9,491 nucleotides of DNA from DTYU01 sp040757355 (lineage in GTDB: Bacteria > Bacillota > Desulfotomaculia > Desulfotomaculales > Ammonificaceae): positions 1 to 9,491 of the forward strand of contig JBFLWY010000071.1 in assembly GCA_040757355.1 (NCBI GenBank), written 5' to 3'. This document shows positions 1-6,306 of the stretch, in pieces. The translations under genes were made by a program, and so were the position numbers. Within the stretch, counting starts at the first letter, position 1. The number at the start of each line of letters is the position of its first letter. The notes below the pieces were generated by a model. The model did not search any database, had not been told where the DNA came from, and saw only the letters and a list, made by a program, of their open reading frames with translations.

Positions 1-107
1 ACTTCGATCGTCTGGATCGGCATGCGGTGGCAAGGAGATTGAAGAAGCGGCTTGAGGCCATCGGCTTCCGGGTCGAACTGCAAGACCTGGAAAACACTGC
101 CGCTTAA
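1..107 (+). CDS. C-terminal end of an unidentified protein, possibly a transposase
   Basis: An open frame enters from the left edge (codons from base 3) and ends at TAA 105-107, giving about 34 residues. The tail is basic and helical (RRLKKRLEAIGF), then 'RVELQDL' and a short end 'ENTAA'. Tails of the form 'RRLxxRLExLGxxVxL' remind me of some insertion-sequence transposases, but this is pattern memory and the fragment is too short to assign a family. It ends 26 bases before the next start, and the next gene has its own strong ribosome-binding site. The codons read naturally and the frame meets a stop just before that site, so I think it is a real gene end. If it is a transposase, it would explain why the gene usually found upstream of rplM is not here. 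Confidence 0.5.
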   Translation, partial: FDRLDRHAVARRLKKRLEAIGFRVELQDLENTAA

Positions 108-133
108 AGTCTATTTTCGGAGGAGGTCGCACT

Positions 134-928
134 ATGGGAGGGAATCTTGACTACCGGGAGATGCAGCGGGTGCTGATGGAAGAGTTGCGCCTCATGCATT
201 ATCCGGTTGCCGTAAAGTTTATTTTTAAGGAAGAAGAGCTGCATGATTTCACCAGTAACGTTTCATACCACGAACCCGTGAAGCCGCTGACGTTTTGCCA
301 GTTTGAAATGGCCGCGCGTATGAAAGGCCAGACCGTCCTCGGGAAGAAAGAGACCCTCGGCTGCAGTAACGCGGCCTACGTTTTCGGGTGGAAGGAGTTT
401 GATGACGGCGAAGTGAAGAGCCACTTAAAGTACGTGGTTGATTGGGACCAGGCGGTCAGGTTTGTAAAGTCGAAGCCCCGCTTTCCTGAAGGGGCACTTA
501 AGGCTTTTGTGGTCTCACCTCTCGGGGACGCTTACTTCACACCGGACACGGTACACTTCTATTGTGATAACATGCAGGCCTACCACCTCATGGTGGACTA
601 CATGGCGGCCGTGGATGTCCACCCGCTGCGTACGAACGTTACCATGAACTCTTCGGCGTGTGCGGGAAATGTGTTCCCCTACCTTGAAAAGACGGCCAAC
701 TTTGTCACTGCCTGCAGCGGCAGCTACAACGCCGGAAAAACCGAGCGCGGCGAGGTAAACGTGATGATTCCCGGGGAGCAGATCGAAGCGACTGTAAAAC
801 GGCTCCTGGACCGGATTAGGAATCTTGGCAGCGCATCTATCACCAGGCCCGGTGATCCTTTTCCGGGCGCCGACGTTTGCAAGAACTGCCCGCTGATAGT
901 CTTTAAAAAACAGGCTCAACATGCCTGA
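134..928 (+). CDS. DUF169 family protein
   Basis: A 264-residue protein that I recognise as DUF169 (PF02596-type), a family of uncharacterised proteins in anaerobic bacteria and archaea with no firmly established biochemical role. Supporting features are the N-terminal 'YPVAVKF' motif (residues 23-29), which is typical of the family, followed by a cysteine-containing segment (C55, then 'LGCSNAA' with C77). Further cysteines are C144, C176 and C194, and a C-terminal CxxCP motif lies at C249/C252. No signal peptide or membrane segment is visible, so it should be cytoplasmic. The cysteines could bind a metal or an iron-sulfur cluster, but that is inference. The ATG is well supported by GGAGGAGG at 119-126, seven bases upstream. 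It may be co-transcribed with the upstream partial gene (26-base gap). A 474-base intergenic region separates it from the ribosomal operon, so it is probably not part of that unit. Confidence 0.85.
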   Translation: MGGNLDYREMQRVLMEELRLMHYPVAVKFIFKEEELHDFTSNVSYHEPVKPLTFCQFEMAARMKGQTVLGKKETLGCSNAAYVFGWKEFDDGEVKSHLKYVVDWDQAVRFVKSKPRFPEGALKAFVVSPLGDAYFTPDTVHFYCDNMQAYHLMVDYMAAVDVHPLRTNVTMNSSACAGNVFPYLEKTANFVTACSGSYNAGKTERGEVNVMIPGEQIEATVKRLLDRIRNLGSASITRPGDPFPGADVCKNCPLIVFKKQAQHA

Positions 929-973
929 CAAATCTCGGCGGCCGTTCTATTATGCAGGGGAAAGGATTTTAGA

Positions 974-1152
974 GGAGTCCCTTATGCCGCCGGAGACGTC
1001 ACCACGAAGGATGAAAATCAGCGTGGAAAGGCATTTGTCTGTTATCTGGTATTTATTGTCTTGAACCATGGTGTTCTTGGCGTCTTGGCGGTGAGATCAT
1101 TTTCAAGGGAGTCCCACATGCCGCCTGCGGCGGCACCACGAAGCATGAAAAT
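974..1152 (+). repeat. Imperfect 45-bp direct repeat pair in the DUF169-rplM spacer
   Basis: Copy 1 (974-1018) and copy 2 (1108-1152) are aligned without gaps and match at about 38 of 45 positions. Both begin GGAGTCCC, continue ATGCCGCC, and end with an ACCACGAAG-N-ATGAAAAT block. Between them, at 1073-1093, is a run of related short words (TTCTTGGCGTCTTGGCGGTGA). Words such as ACCACGAAGG and CTTGGCGTCTTGGCGG recur in intergenic DNA of many bacteria, so these may be decayed copies of a dispersed noncoding repeat. That is recollection, not a search. I see no credible gene in 929-1402. The frame at 1061-1252 has no usable ribosome-binding site and a composition unlike a protein. Confidence 0.6.
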
Positions 1153-1241
1153 ATGTAAGCTATCTGTGAAGGTTTGCGTAGTGCTCCCAGGAACAGCGCC
1201 TTTTGACGGGCCAAAATACGGGCCTACCCGTTATCAAACTC

Positions 1242-1268
1242 TTGACAGATAGAAACTGTCTATATTAA
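1242..1268 (+). promoter_or_regulatory. Possible distal promoter of rplM-rpsI with a small inverted repeat
   Basis: A perfect TTGACA lies at 1242-1247. The nearest -10-like hexamer, TATTAA at 1263-1268, is 15 bases away, which is short of the preferred 17. A five-base inverted repeat (GACAG, seven bases, CTGTC; 1244-1260) overlaps the -35 box and spacer and could be an operator or coincidence. This is the weaker of the two candidate promoters. Confidence 0.3.
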
Positions 1269-1276
1269 ACTTTTCC

Positions 1277-1306
1277 TTGTATGACTTTACTAAGGTATTG
1301 TATAAT
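1277..1306 (+). promoter_or_regulatory. Probable sigma-A type promoter of rplM-rpsI
   Basis: TTGTAT (1277-1282) and a perfect TATAAT (1301-1306) are separated by 18 bases, and the 3' part of the spacer is AT-rich. Transcription would start near 1313, giving an rplM leader of about 90 bases. The TTG at 1277 can also open a frame that joins rplM, but those 42 extra codons have no homology that I recognise and overlap this promoter, so I read the stretch as noncoding. Confidence 0.5.
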
Positions 1307-1402
1307 CATCCGGTAACCAGGTTTGTATTTGATATCTACACTGCTTCTATTGAAAACAAGTACTGCAGGTGGACAGGGACAACTTCAAGGGGGCACGAAG
1401 GA

Positions 1403-1831
1403 ATGCGCACATTCATGGCAAAACCAAAGGAAATTGAGCGCCGCTGGTATGTGCTCGACGCTGCGGGGAAGCCTCTCGGCCGGCTTGCAAGCGAAGCGGC
1501 ACGCCTCCTCCGCGGCAAGCATAAGCCGATCTTTACGCCGCATGTTGATACCGGAGACCACGTGATCGTCATCAACGCGGATAAGGTGGTCCTTACGGGC
1601 AATAAGCTGCAGAAAAAGCTTTTCGTCCGGCATTCGGGTTATCCAGGGGGGCTGAAGGTGATGAATTACGCCACCCTGATGAAGAGAAGGCCGGAGATCG
1701 CCGTGCGCAAGGCGATAGAAGGGATGCTCCCGCACAACCGTCTAGGAGCTCAAATGGCGCGAAAGCTGAAGGTATATAAGGGGTCAGAACACCCGCACCA
1801 GGCGCAAAAACCAGAAGTGATGGAGTTCTAG
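1403..1831 (+). CDS. rplM: 50S ribosomal protein L13
   Basis: A 142-residue bacterial L13, an early-assembling large-subunit protein that contacts 23S rRNA. It starts MRTFMAKP, closely matching the usual MKTFxAKP beginning, and the length is normal (about 142-145). Family motifs are in order: WYVLDAAGKPLGRLAS (about residues 14-29), LRGKHKPIFTPHVDTGDHV (about 36-54), KLFVRHSGYPGG, and the 'GMLPHNRLG' turn followed by the 'LKVYKGSEHPHQAQKPE' tail. The ATG at 1403 was chosen on homology and on AAGGGGG at 1388-1394, eight bases upstream. A longer in-frame start (TTG 1277) would add an unrelated N-terminus. The stop is followed 10 bases later by rpsI, the conserved rplM-rpsI operon. In related Firmicutes truA normally precedes rplM; here it does not. 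Confidence 0.98.
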   Translation: MRTFMAKPKEIERRWYVLDAAGKPLGRLASEAARLLRGKHKPIFTPHVDTGDHVIVINADKVVLTGNKLQKKLFVRHSGYPGGLKVMNYATLMKRRPEIAVRKAIEGMLPHNRLGAQMARKLKVYKGSEHPHQAQKPEVMEF

Positions 1832-1841
1832 GGGGGATAAA

Positions 1842-2234
1842 GTGGCTAAGGTTCAGTTTTACGGGACAGGGCGGCGGAAGAATGCGATCGCACGGGTGTT
1901 TATTTCGCCCGGCGGGGGCAACTTACTGGTAAACAACCGGCCGCTTGATACTTATTTCGGGCGGAAAACGCTTGAGGTTCTGACAAAGCAGCCCCTCGAC
2001 ATCACCGGGATGTTGGGCCGGTTTGACGTTCACGCCAAGGTGATCGGCGGCGGGGTTAGCGGACAGGCCGGTGCCGTGCGCCTCGGGATTGCCCGGGCAC
2101 TGGTTCAGGCAGACCCGAACCTGAGGCCGGTGTTGAAAAAAGCCGGATTTTTGACCCGTGACCCGCGGATGAAGGAGCGGCGGAAATACGGCCTGAAGAA
2201 GGCCAGGCGCGCGCCGCAGTTCTCCAAGCGTTAA
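1842..2234 (+). CDS. rpsI: 30S ribosomal protein S9
   Basis: A 130-residue bacterial S9, a small-subunit head protein whose C-terminal tail reaches the P-site tRNA anticodon. It starts MAKVQFYGTGRRKNAIARV, has the 'GGGVSGQAGAVRLGIARAL' region (about residues 68-86), and ends with the invariant tail ARRAPQFSKR. Length is typical. The start is GTG, with GGGGGG at 1831-1836 providing a G-rich Shine-Dalgarno-like site that begins at the last base of the rplM stop codon. Translation is likely coupled to rplM, since only 10 bases separate the two frames. Everything expected in the family is present. Confidence 0.98.
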   Translation: MAKVQFYGTGRRKNAIARVFISPGGGNLLVNNRPLDTYFGRKTLEVLTKQPLDITGMLGRFDVHAKVIGGGVSGQAGAVRLGIARALVQADPNLRPVLKKAGFLTRDPRMKERRKYGLKKARRAPQFSKR

Positions 2235-2261
2235 AGCTTACAGGATGGACCTTTGGGGTCG

Positions 2262-2367
2262 GTTCGAAGTTCAAGGTTCAAAGTTCAGAGTCCATAGCTT
2301 GAATTTGTACCTTTTTATTCTGAATTCTGACTCCTGGATTCATTTCCAAGTTTGAAGTTCAACGTTC
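2262..2367 (+). repeat. Two short arrays of a seven-base tandem repeat (GTTCRAR)
   Basis: At 2262-2293 the unit GTTC plus three purine-rich bases repeats about four and a half times: GTTCGAA, GTTCAAG, GTTCAAA, GTTCAGA, GTCC. A second, shorter array in the same orientation is at 2350-2367: GTTTGAA, GTTCAAC, GTTC. The bases between them are AT-rich and carry no gene. Heptamer repeats of this kind occur in intergenic DNA of various bacteria. They fill most of the space between rpsI and the hairpin upstream of cwlD. Confidence 0.65.
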
Positions 2368-2389
2368 TATGCTTGCCCATGAGGGTAAT

Positions 2390-2449
2390 AACTCCTTTTC
2401 CGGGGACGTAATCTTTTATTCAGAGCAACCGGGAAAGGAGTTGTTTTTT
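2390..2449 (+). terminator. Terminator-like hairpin overlapping the cwlD ribosome-binding site
   Basis: Arms AACTCCTTTTCCGG (2390-2403) and CCGGGAAAGGAGTT (2429-2442) pair over 14 positions with a single G-U wobble, around a 25-base loop. The 3' arm is followed by G and six T (2444-2449), the form of an intrinsic terminator. The same 3' arm contains AAAGGAG, the best Shine-Dalgarno sequence for cwlD. It could simply end the rplM-rpsI transcript, or act as an attenuator or translation-blocking stem for cwlD. The large loop is a weakness for a pure terminator. Confidence 0.55.
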
Positions 2450-3208
2450 CTGAAGAGAAGAACGTGGTTTGGTCCCACAACAAAGCTCTTGATTTTAGGC
2501 ATCGGGGCATACTTTCTTCTGGCAGGAATGGTCCGCACATACAATTTTACGGTTGTAAGAAGTGTAGAACGGGAAATTGCCGTCCTTGCTCCGGTGCTGG
2601 TAGACCGGGTGGTCGTAGTCGATCCCGGCCACGGCGGGCCGGACCCGGGTGTAGTACGGGACGACGTCAAGGAGAAAGACATCACCCTGGAGGTGGCGTT
2701 TCGCCTGGCGACTTTCCTGGAGCAGGCAGGGTCAAGGGTGATTTTGACACGAAAAGAGGACCGCGACCTGGCTGAACCTCCATTTAAAGGCTCGCGGAAA
2801 CGCCGGGATTTGGAAAAAAGAGTGGCGATTGCCAACGAGAACAGCGCCGATGTTTTCGTCAGTGTTCATGTCAACAGCTTTCCGAGTAGCAGGGAGTGTG
2901 GTGCGCAGACCTTTTACCACCCGGGGTCACCGGGCGGGCGGGAACTGGCCCTTGCTATACAAAATGAATGCAAAACCCTCTTGGGGAATACGAGGCGTAA
3001 ACCGAAAGAGGGAGATTACTTTACGGGCCGGGCAACCAAAATGCCCTCGGTCGTCGTGGAGATCGGTTTTTTGACAAATCCGCGGGAATTCGAGCTTCTT
3101 CAAGAACCCGACTACCAAAGTAAAGTGGCTTTTGCCATTTACGCCGGGCTGGTGCGCTATTTTGCGGCTCAATCCGGAGTGGATTCGCCTGCTCCCGTAA
3201 AACAATAA
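2450..3208 (+). CDS. cwlD: N-acetylmuramoyl-L-alanine amidase, CwlD type
   Basis: A zinc amidase of the Amidase_3 family, which cleaves the bond between MurNAc and the stem peptide. CwlD proteins help make muramic delta-lactam in spore-cortex peptidoglycan. From the CTG at 2450 the protein has 252 residues: a basic N-terminus (KRR), a membrane segment at about 12-28, then the enzyme domain. Visible key residues are His61 in VDPGHGGPDPG, Glu75, His140 in SVHVNS and Glu204 in VVEIGFLTN, the expected ligand and catalytic set. The membrane anchor places it outside the membrane. The position right after rpsI is common in Clostridia and supports the CwlD assignment. The start is uncertain. CTG 2450 sits nine bases after AAAGGAG and gives a classic N-terminus. 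ATG 2369 is in frame (279 residues) but lacks a ribosome-binding site and would put the upstream hairpin inside the gene. Confidence 0.9.
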   Translation: MKRRTWFGPTTKLLILGIGAYFLLAGMVRTYNFTVVRSVEREIAVLAPVLVDRVVVVDPGHGGPDPGVVRDDVKEKDITLEVAFRLATFLEQAGSRVILTRKEDRDLAEPPFKGSRKRRDLEKRVAIANENSADVFVSVHVNSFPSSRECGAQTFYHPGSPGGRELALAIQNECKTLLGNTRRKPKEGDYFTGRATKMPSVVVEIGFLTNPREFELLQEPDYQSKVAFAIYAGLVRYFAAQSGVDSPAPVKQ

Positions 3209-3453
3209 GTTGGGCAGGAAGGCTAAGGTGGTCTTCGTCTGATTCGCTCATTCAGTTATTCAGAATCGTCCTCGGGCGTTCGCCTTATCGCTCTGTTAAG
3301 AAACCGCTGTTTCCCCACTTCCCCATTGAAAATCTTCAATTTACACTTCTTGCAGGAATTGGTACAAAGGCGTCGAAAAAAACCATAGTTTTCCTTTAAC
3401 TTTTGAGCCGGAAGCTGAGTTTCAAAGTAAGCATCAAACGCTTCCTCCCGGGG
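3209..3453. other. Gene-poor spacer after cwlD
   Basis: No convincing gene is seen. It is more AT-rich than its surroundings, especially 3290-3440. A small inverted repeat (ATTGAA, four bases, TTCAAT) lies at 3325-3340, and a spaced pair GGAAGC/GCTTCC at 3410-3445. A minus-strand frame spans 3256-3579 (107 residues, with a CxxC-like 'CTNSCKKCKL' stretch), but I do not recognise it and it runs under the stalk-domain fragment, so I do not call it. Confidence 0.5.
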
Positions 3454-3489
3454 GGTGCCGGTGCGTCCGCTCAGTCCCGGCACCTTTTT
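3454..3489 (+). terminator. Intrinsic terminator
   Basis: A perfect eight-base stem GGTGCCGG (3454-3461) / CCGGCACC (3477-3484) with a 15-base loop is followed directly by TTTTT (3485-3489). This is a standard rho-independent terminator for rightward transcription and probably ends the cwlD transcript. It overlaps the GTG at 3455, which argues that this GTG is not a real start for the fragment that follows. Confidence 0.75.
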
Positions 3490-3673
3490 AGTATTCAAAT
3501 CGGTAAGTGGTATTGAGATACGGTTACAAGGCCGGGTCTTGATTCCCCTGCGGGCCGTAGCGGAAGCCTTGGGGGGCAAAGTGGCCTGGGATGCTGTCGG
3601 GATGGTCGTCTATATCGAGACCCCGGCCGGGATGGGAGAAACATACCTAGGTGGCGGACCAGCGAAGGTGTAG
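3490..3673 (+). pseudogene. Fragment of a copper amine oxidase N-like (stalk) domain
   Basis: In frame 2, the stretch ending at TAG 3671-3673 contains 'GRVLIPLRAVAEALGGKVAW', then 'DAVGMVVYIETP'. This is the conserved end of a stalk-domain repeat, a secreted beta-rich module common in Clostridia. It closely parallels the last repeat of the next protein (GRTFLPARFVAEAFGFNVAW). Only about 45 residues are recognisable, less than half a domain. An in-frame stop lies at 3428-3430, and the only upstream start (GTG 3455) is inside a terminator stem. No signal peptide or start is available, so I treat it as a gene remnant. It may be the displaced 5' part of the following gene (one frame away) or the 3' end of a lost paralogue. 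Confidence 0.6.
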
Positions 3674-3717
3674 AGGCTAGCTTTGAAGAGGGTGGTACTA
3701 TTGTCGGGAGAAGGCTG

Positions 3718-6144
3718 ATGTCCCTGGCCATCGTCAACGAATGGCAGGCGGACGGCAGTGCTCCCCCTTACGGTGATAGTTTCGATGAAGCAGGTTCGGT
3801 GGCGGCGCACGAACTCGGGCACGGTCTCAGGGTCCCCACCCACTATGGGGATCTCCGCTGGCATCCGGGATTGGGCCGGGACGTGATTTCTCCCTGGGAC
3901 ATTATGGGGTTCAGTCCCACGTTAAACCATTTCATAGGTTGGGCGAAGGCGGAACGCCAGTGGATACCGGCAGGGCCGCGCATCCGAACGGTCGGTCCTC
4001 CGGTCGGCTCAGACATTGACACCACCATTACTTTGGAACCTCTTGAGACAAATACCGCGGGTGTACAGATAATCAGGATTCCTTTCACCTCCGGCTCCCC
4101 GTTTTCCGGGTATATCGTGGAGAATAGAAGGAGGATAAACGGTGATGAAAACCTCCCCAGCGAGGGTGTCCTGATTTCTCTGGTGGACGAGAATCCCAGC
4201 GTGATCCTGAAATGCATCGTATTAGAAGACCCTGGAATCCCGGCTGATTTAAACCAGGCGCCTTTGGAGGTGGGCGATTCTTTCCAGGATGCCGCGCGCA
4301 ACCTGACCGTCACCGTGCTGAGCCAGTCGGGTAACAATTATAACGTGCGGATCCGGTATCTGCTTCCTCCTGCGGCAAAGCCGGACCCGATGATCATCCC
4401 GTGGGGCGCGCCGCCCTACGAAACGGTAGACATTTGGGTTGACAGTGAAAAGAACGGTTGGGGTGTATACAGGTATACCGAAGCCGGCGGCAATCCAACG
4501 GGTAACGGCGATGACGCGTGGGTAGATAGAAATAACCGGGTCTACGTCCGGATTCGGAATATTGGTCCCGGCCTGGCGACAAACGTGAGAGTGCAGGTAT
4601 TCCAAAATGATCCTCCGGGAATGGGGGATGCGGGTGCGGATTGGGTGTATCTCGGCACCATCGTTTTCCCCTCGATCCCTTCGGGCGGAGTCGTAGAGGA
4701 TTATGTTGTCTGGAAACCCAAGGTAGGCGCGCATACCTGTATCAAGGCTGTTATTGAAAATATTTCGGGTGAATTGAGCACAACGAACAACCGGGCGCAG
4801 GAAAACGTCAGTCATTTCGATACGAGCCCCGGAAGCCCTTACCAGCCGGTGGAGTTAACAATAAGGGTAAACAATCCGTTTGAAAAAGAGAAGACGCCCG
4901 TTCACTTCCACGTCCGGGATATTCCTGCGGGCTGGGGAGTAAAAGTTAGTCCCACGAACACGGTTCTGCCGGCCGGGAGTTATGACTGGGTATCTTTCAA
5001 GGTTTACCCCTCGGGTCTATCGGGAGAGCCCGGCTCAACTCCATTGACAGCGGCACTGAAACAGTACCGTCCCGGGTTTATCGGCAAGCCCAAAATCGAG
5101 GCGCTCGTTCCCTATGCCGACACTTTCATTCCAATCGGCGGTGTGGACCTGTGGACGCACCTCGTTAATCCTACGAAGCTGACCCTGTCCTGCCGTGAGG
5201 CAGTGCCAACGGTAACGGCGCTCCAAAACCAGGGGGTTGCTCTGTCCGGCCGACTCGAACCTGCAATAGCCGGCGCACCGGTAGCTATCGAATTGACGAT
5301 GGGTGAAAGGCGTGAGGTTCTAATTGCCAAGACTGACGCTGCAGGAGTTTTCAGGGCTGGTTTTGTGCCGCCGGCTGCCGGTTTGTGGAAGGCACAGGCC
5401 TTTTTCAGCGGTAATGAGACGCAAGCCCCTGCCGAGTCCGCTTGCTGTGAATTCAGCTATGGAGGTGGAGTATGCCCCGAGGGGTGCGAGTGTCTCTCAA
5501 AGGAAGAAGGCTACAAGGAGGGCCTTGACTTCTGCCGGGACGAGAAGGGCAACCCGGTCCGGTGCGGCGTGATCAGCGAGGTATACGGCGAGTACAAGTA
5601 TTGCTTCCAGACCGGGGGCGAGTGCCGCTACGACTACGAAAAGAACACCTGCGTCGGCCCTTGCTCTAAGGGGCAGGTCTGCCAGTTGAACACGATTTAC
5701 CGGGATCCGAAAACCGGTAAAGTTACTTATGCGGAGTGTCATTGTAAGGCCTTGCCGAAAGAGGGGCTCTTCCGGATCGGGCAGCGCAGCTACACGGTGG
5801 ACGGCCAGGTAAAGGAGATGGACGTGGCGCCGTTTATCAGGAACAACCGCACTTACACCCCAGTGCGCTATCTGGCCTATGCGCTTGGAATGAGCGACCA
5901 GGAAATCGCCTGGGATCCGGGAACGCGGCGAGTGACGCTGACGCGCGGCGCAGTAAAGGTAGAGCTGCTCATCAGCCGGTCGGTGATCATCGTTAACGGG
6001 GAGGAGCAGACTATTGATGTCGCGCCGCTGATTGAACAGGGTCGCACCTTCCTGCCGGCCCGGTTTGTGGCCGAAGCTTTCGGCTTCAACGTTGCTTGGG
6101 ATGAGCAAAGCCGAGCGGTAATGATTAACAGTGACGGTGAATAG
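3718..6144 (+). CDS. 5'-truncated M6-like metalloprotease with CARDB-like, cysteine-rich and stalk domains
   Basis: An 808-codon frame. Residues 23-45 hold HELGH (H31, E32, H35) in 'AGSVAAHELGHGLRVPTHYG', followed by WDIMG (60-64) and 'HFIGWAKAERQW' (71-82), an arrangement like M6/immune-inhibitor-A proteases. After this come a CARDB-like region (about 222-365, with NNRAQEN at 357-363), a further beta-rich region (about 365-480), an Ig-like domain (about 485-581), a cysteine-rich segment with 12 Cys (about 582-681), and a C-terminal stalk region with two repeats (about 686-808), each 'DVAP...RT..P.R..A.A.G...AWD'. The cysteines and stalk point to an extracellular protein, yet there is no signal peptide and only 30 residues precede HELGH, so the pro-region and half of the catalytic domain are missing. 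The same frame stays open upstream to 3517 without a usable start. GGGAG at 3706-3710 could serve ATG 3718. The metal-site spacing is also unusual. I judge it a decaying or remodelled gene. Confidence 0.75.
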   Translation: MSLAIVNEWQADGSAPPYGDSFDEAGSVAAHELGHGLRVPTHYGDLRWHPGLGRDVISPWDIMGFSPTLNHFIGWAKAERQWIPAGPRIRTVGPPVGSDIDTTITLEPLETNTAGVQIIRIPFTSGSPFSGYIVENRRRINGDENLPSEGVLISLVDENPSVILKCIVLEDPGIPADLNQAPLEVGDSFQDAARNLTVTVLSQSGNNYNVRIRYLLPPAAKPDPMIIPWGAPPYETVDIWVDSEKNGWGVYRYTEAGGNPTGNGDDAWVDRNNRVYVRIRNIGPGLATNVRVQVFQNDPPGMGDAGADWVYLGTIVFPSIPSGGVVEDYVVWKPKVGAHTCIKAVIENISGELSTTNNRAQENVSHFDTSPGSPYQPVELTIRVNNPFEKEKTPVHFHVRDIPAGWGVKVSPTNTVLPAGSYDWVSFKVYPSGLSGEPGSTPLTAALKQYRPGFIGKPKIEALVPYADTFIPIGGVDLWTHLVNPTKLTLSCREAVPTVTALQNQGVALSGRLEPAIAGAPVAIELTMGERREVLIAKTDAAGVFRAGFVPPAAGLWKAQAFFSGNETQAPAESACCEFSYGGGVCPEGCECLSKEEGYKEGLDFCRDEKGNPVRCGVISEVYGEYKYCFQTGGECRYDYEKNTCVGPCSKGQVCQLNTIYRDPKTGKVTYAECHCKALPKEGLFRIGQRSYTVDGQVKEMDVAPFIRNNRTYTPVRYLAYALGMSDQEIAWDPGTRRVTLTRGAVKVELLISRSVIIVNGEEQTIDVAPLIEQGRTFLPARFVAEAFGFNVAWDEQSRAVMINSDGE

Positions 6145-6197
6145 TCCTCCCCCGGCGCCGGAGTCATATAATCCTTCGTAGGCGGGTCGCTTTGGGG

Positions 6198-6225
6198 CCG
6201 GCCCCGGGTCTGCGCCCGGGGCCGG
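6198..6225 (+). terminator. Strong GC hairpin after the M6-like gene
   Basis: A perfect 11-base stem (CCGGCCCCGGG, 6198-6208, with its complement at 6215-6225) encloses a six-base loop, 54 bases after the stop codon. No T run follows (GTATAGCTTTGG), so it is not a standard intrinsic terminator. It may still stop or stabilise transcripts between the two large genes. The rest of 6145-6290 shows no gene. Confidence 0.45.
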
Positions 6226-6306
6226 GTATAGCTTTGGTGGTGCTCCAATTGAATACAGATTGCCTCTTATTCAGGCTCGCACTTAATTCAAGGAGGTGGG
6301 GTTGCG

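Noticed and set aside
1206..1232. Possible hairpin with ACGGG/CCCGT arms upstream of rplM
   Set aside because: Only five pairs around a 16-base loop and no T run; not distinguishable from chance.
1061..1252. Small + strand frame of 63 codons
   Set aside because: It lies across the noncoding repeats, lacks a ribosome-binding site and has no recognisable protein features.
1277..1402. A 42-codon N-terminal extension of rplM starting at TTG 1277
   Set aside because: L13 proteins start at the MRTFMAKP position; the extension has no ribosome-binding site and overlaps a promoter-like sequence.
3256..3579. Minus-strand frame of 107 codons with clustered cysteines
   Set aside because: Not recognised, antisense to the stalk-domain fragment and terminator, and no clear ribosome-binding site was identified. 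Kept as a remote possibility only.
3455..3673. Complete small gene starting at GTG 3455
   Set aside because: The GTG lies in the 5' arm of an intrinsic terminator, and the encoded similarity is only part of a domain; treated as a remnant instead.
5497..6108. Long minus-strand frame of 203 codons under the M6-like gene
   Set aside because: It mirrors the GC-rich codons of a well-supported + strand gene with recognisable domains; an antisense shadow.
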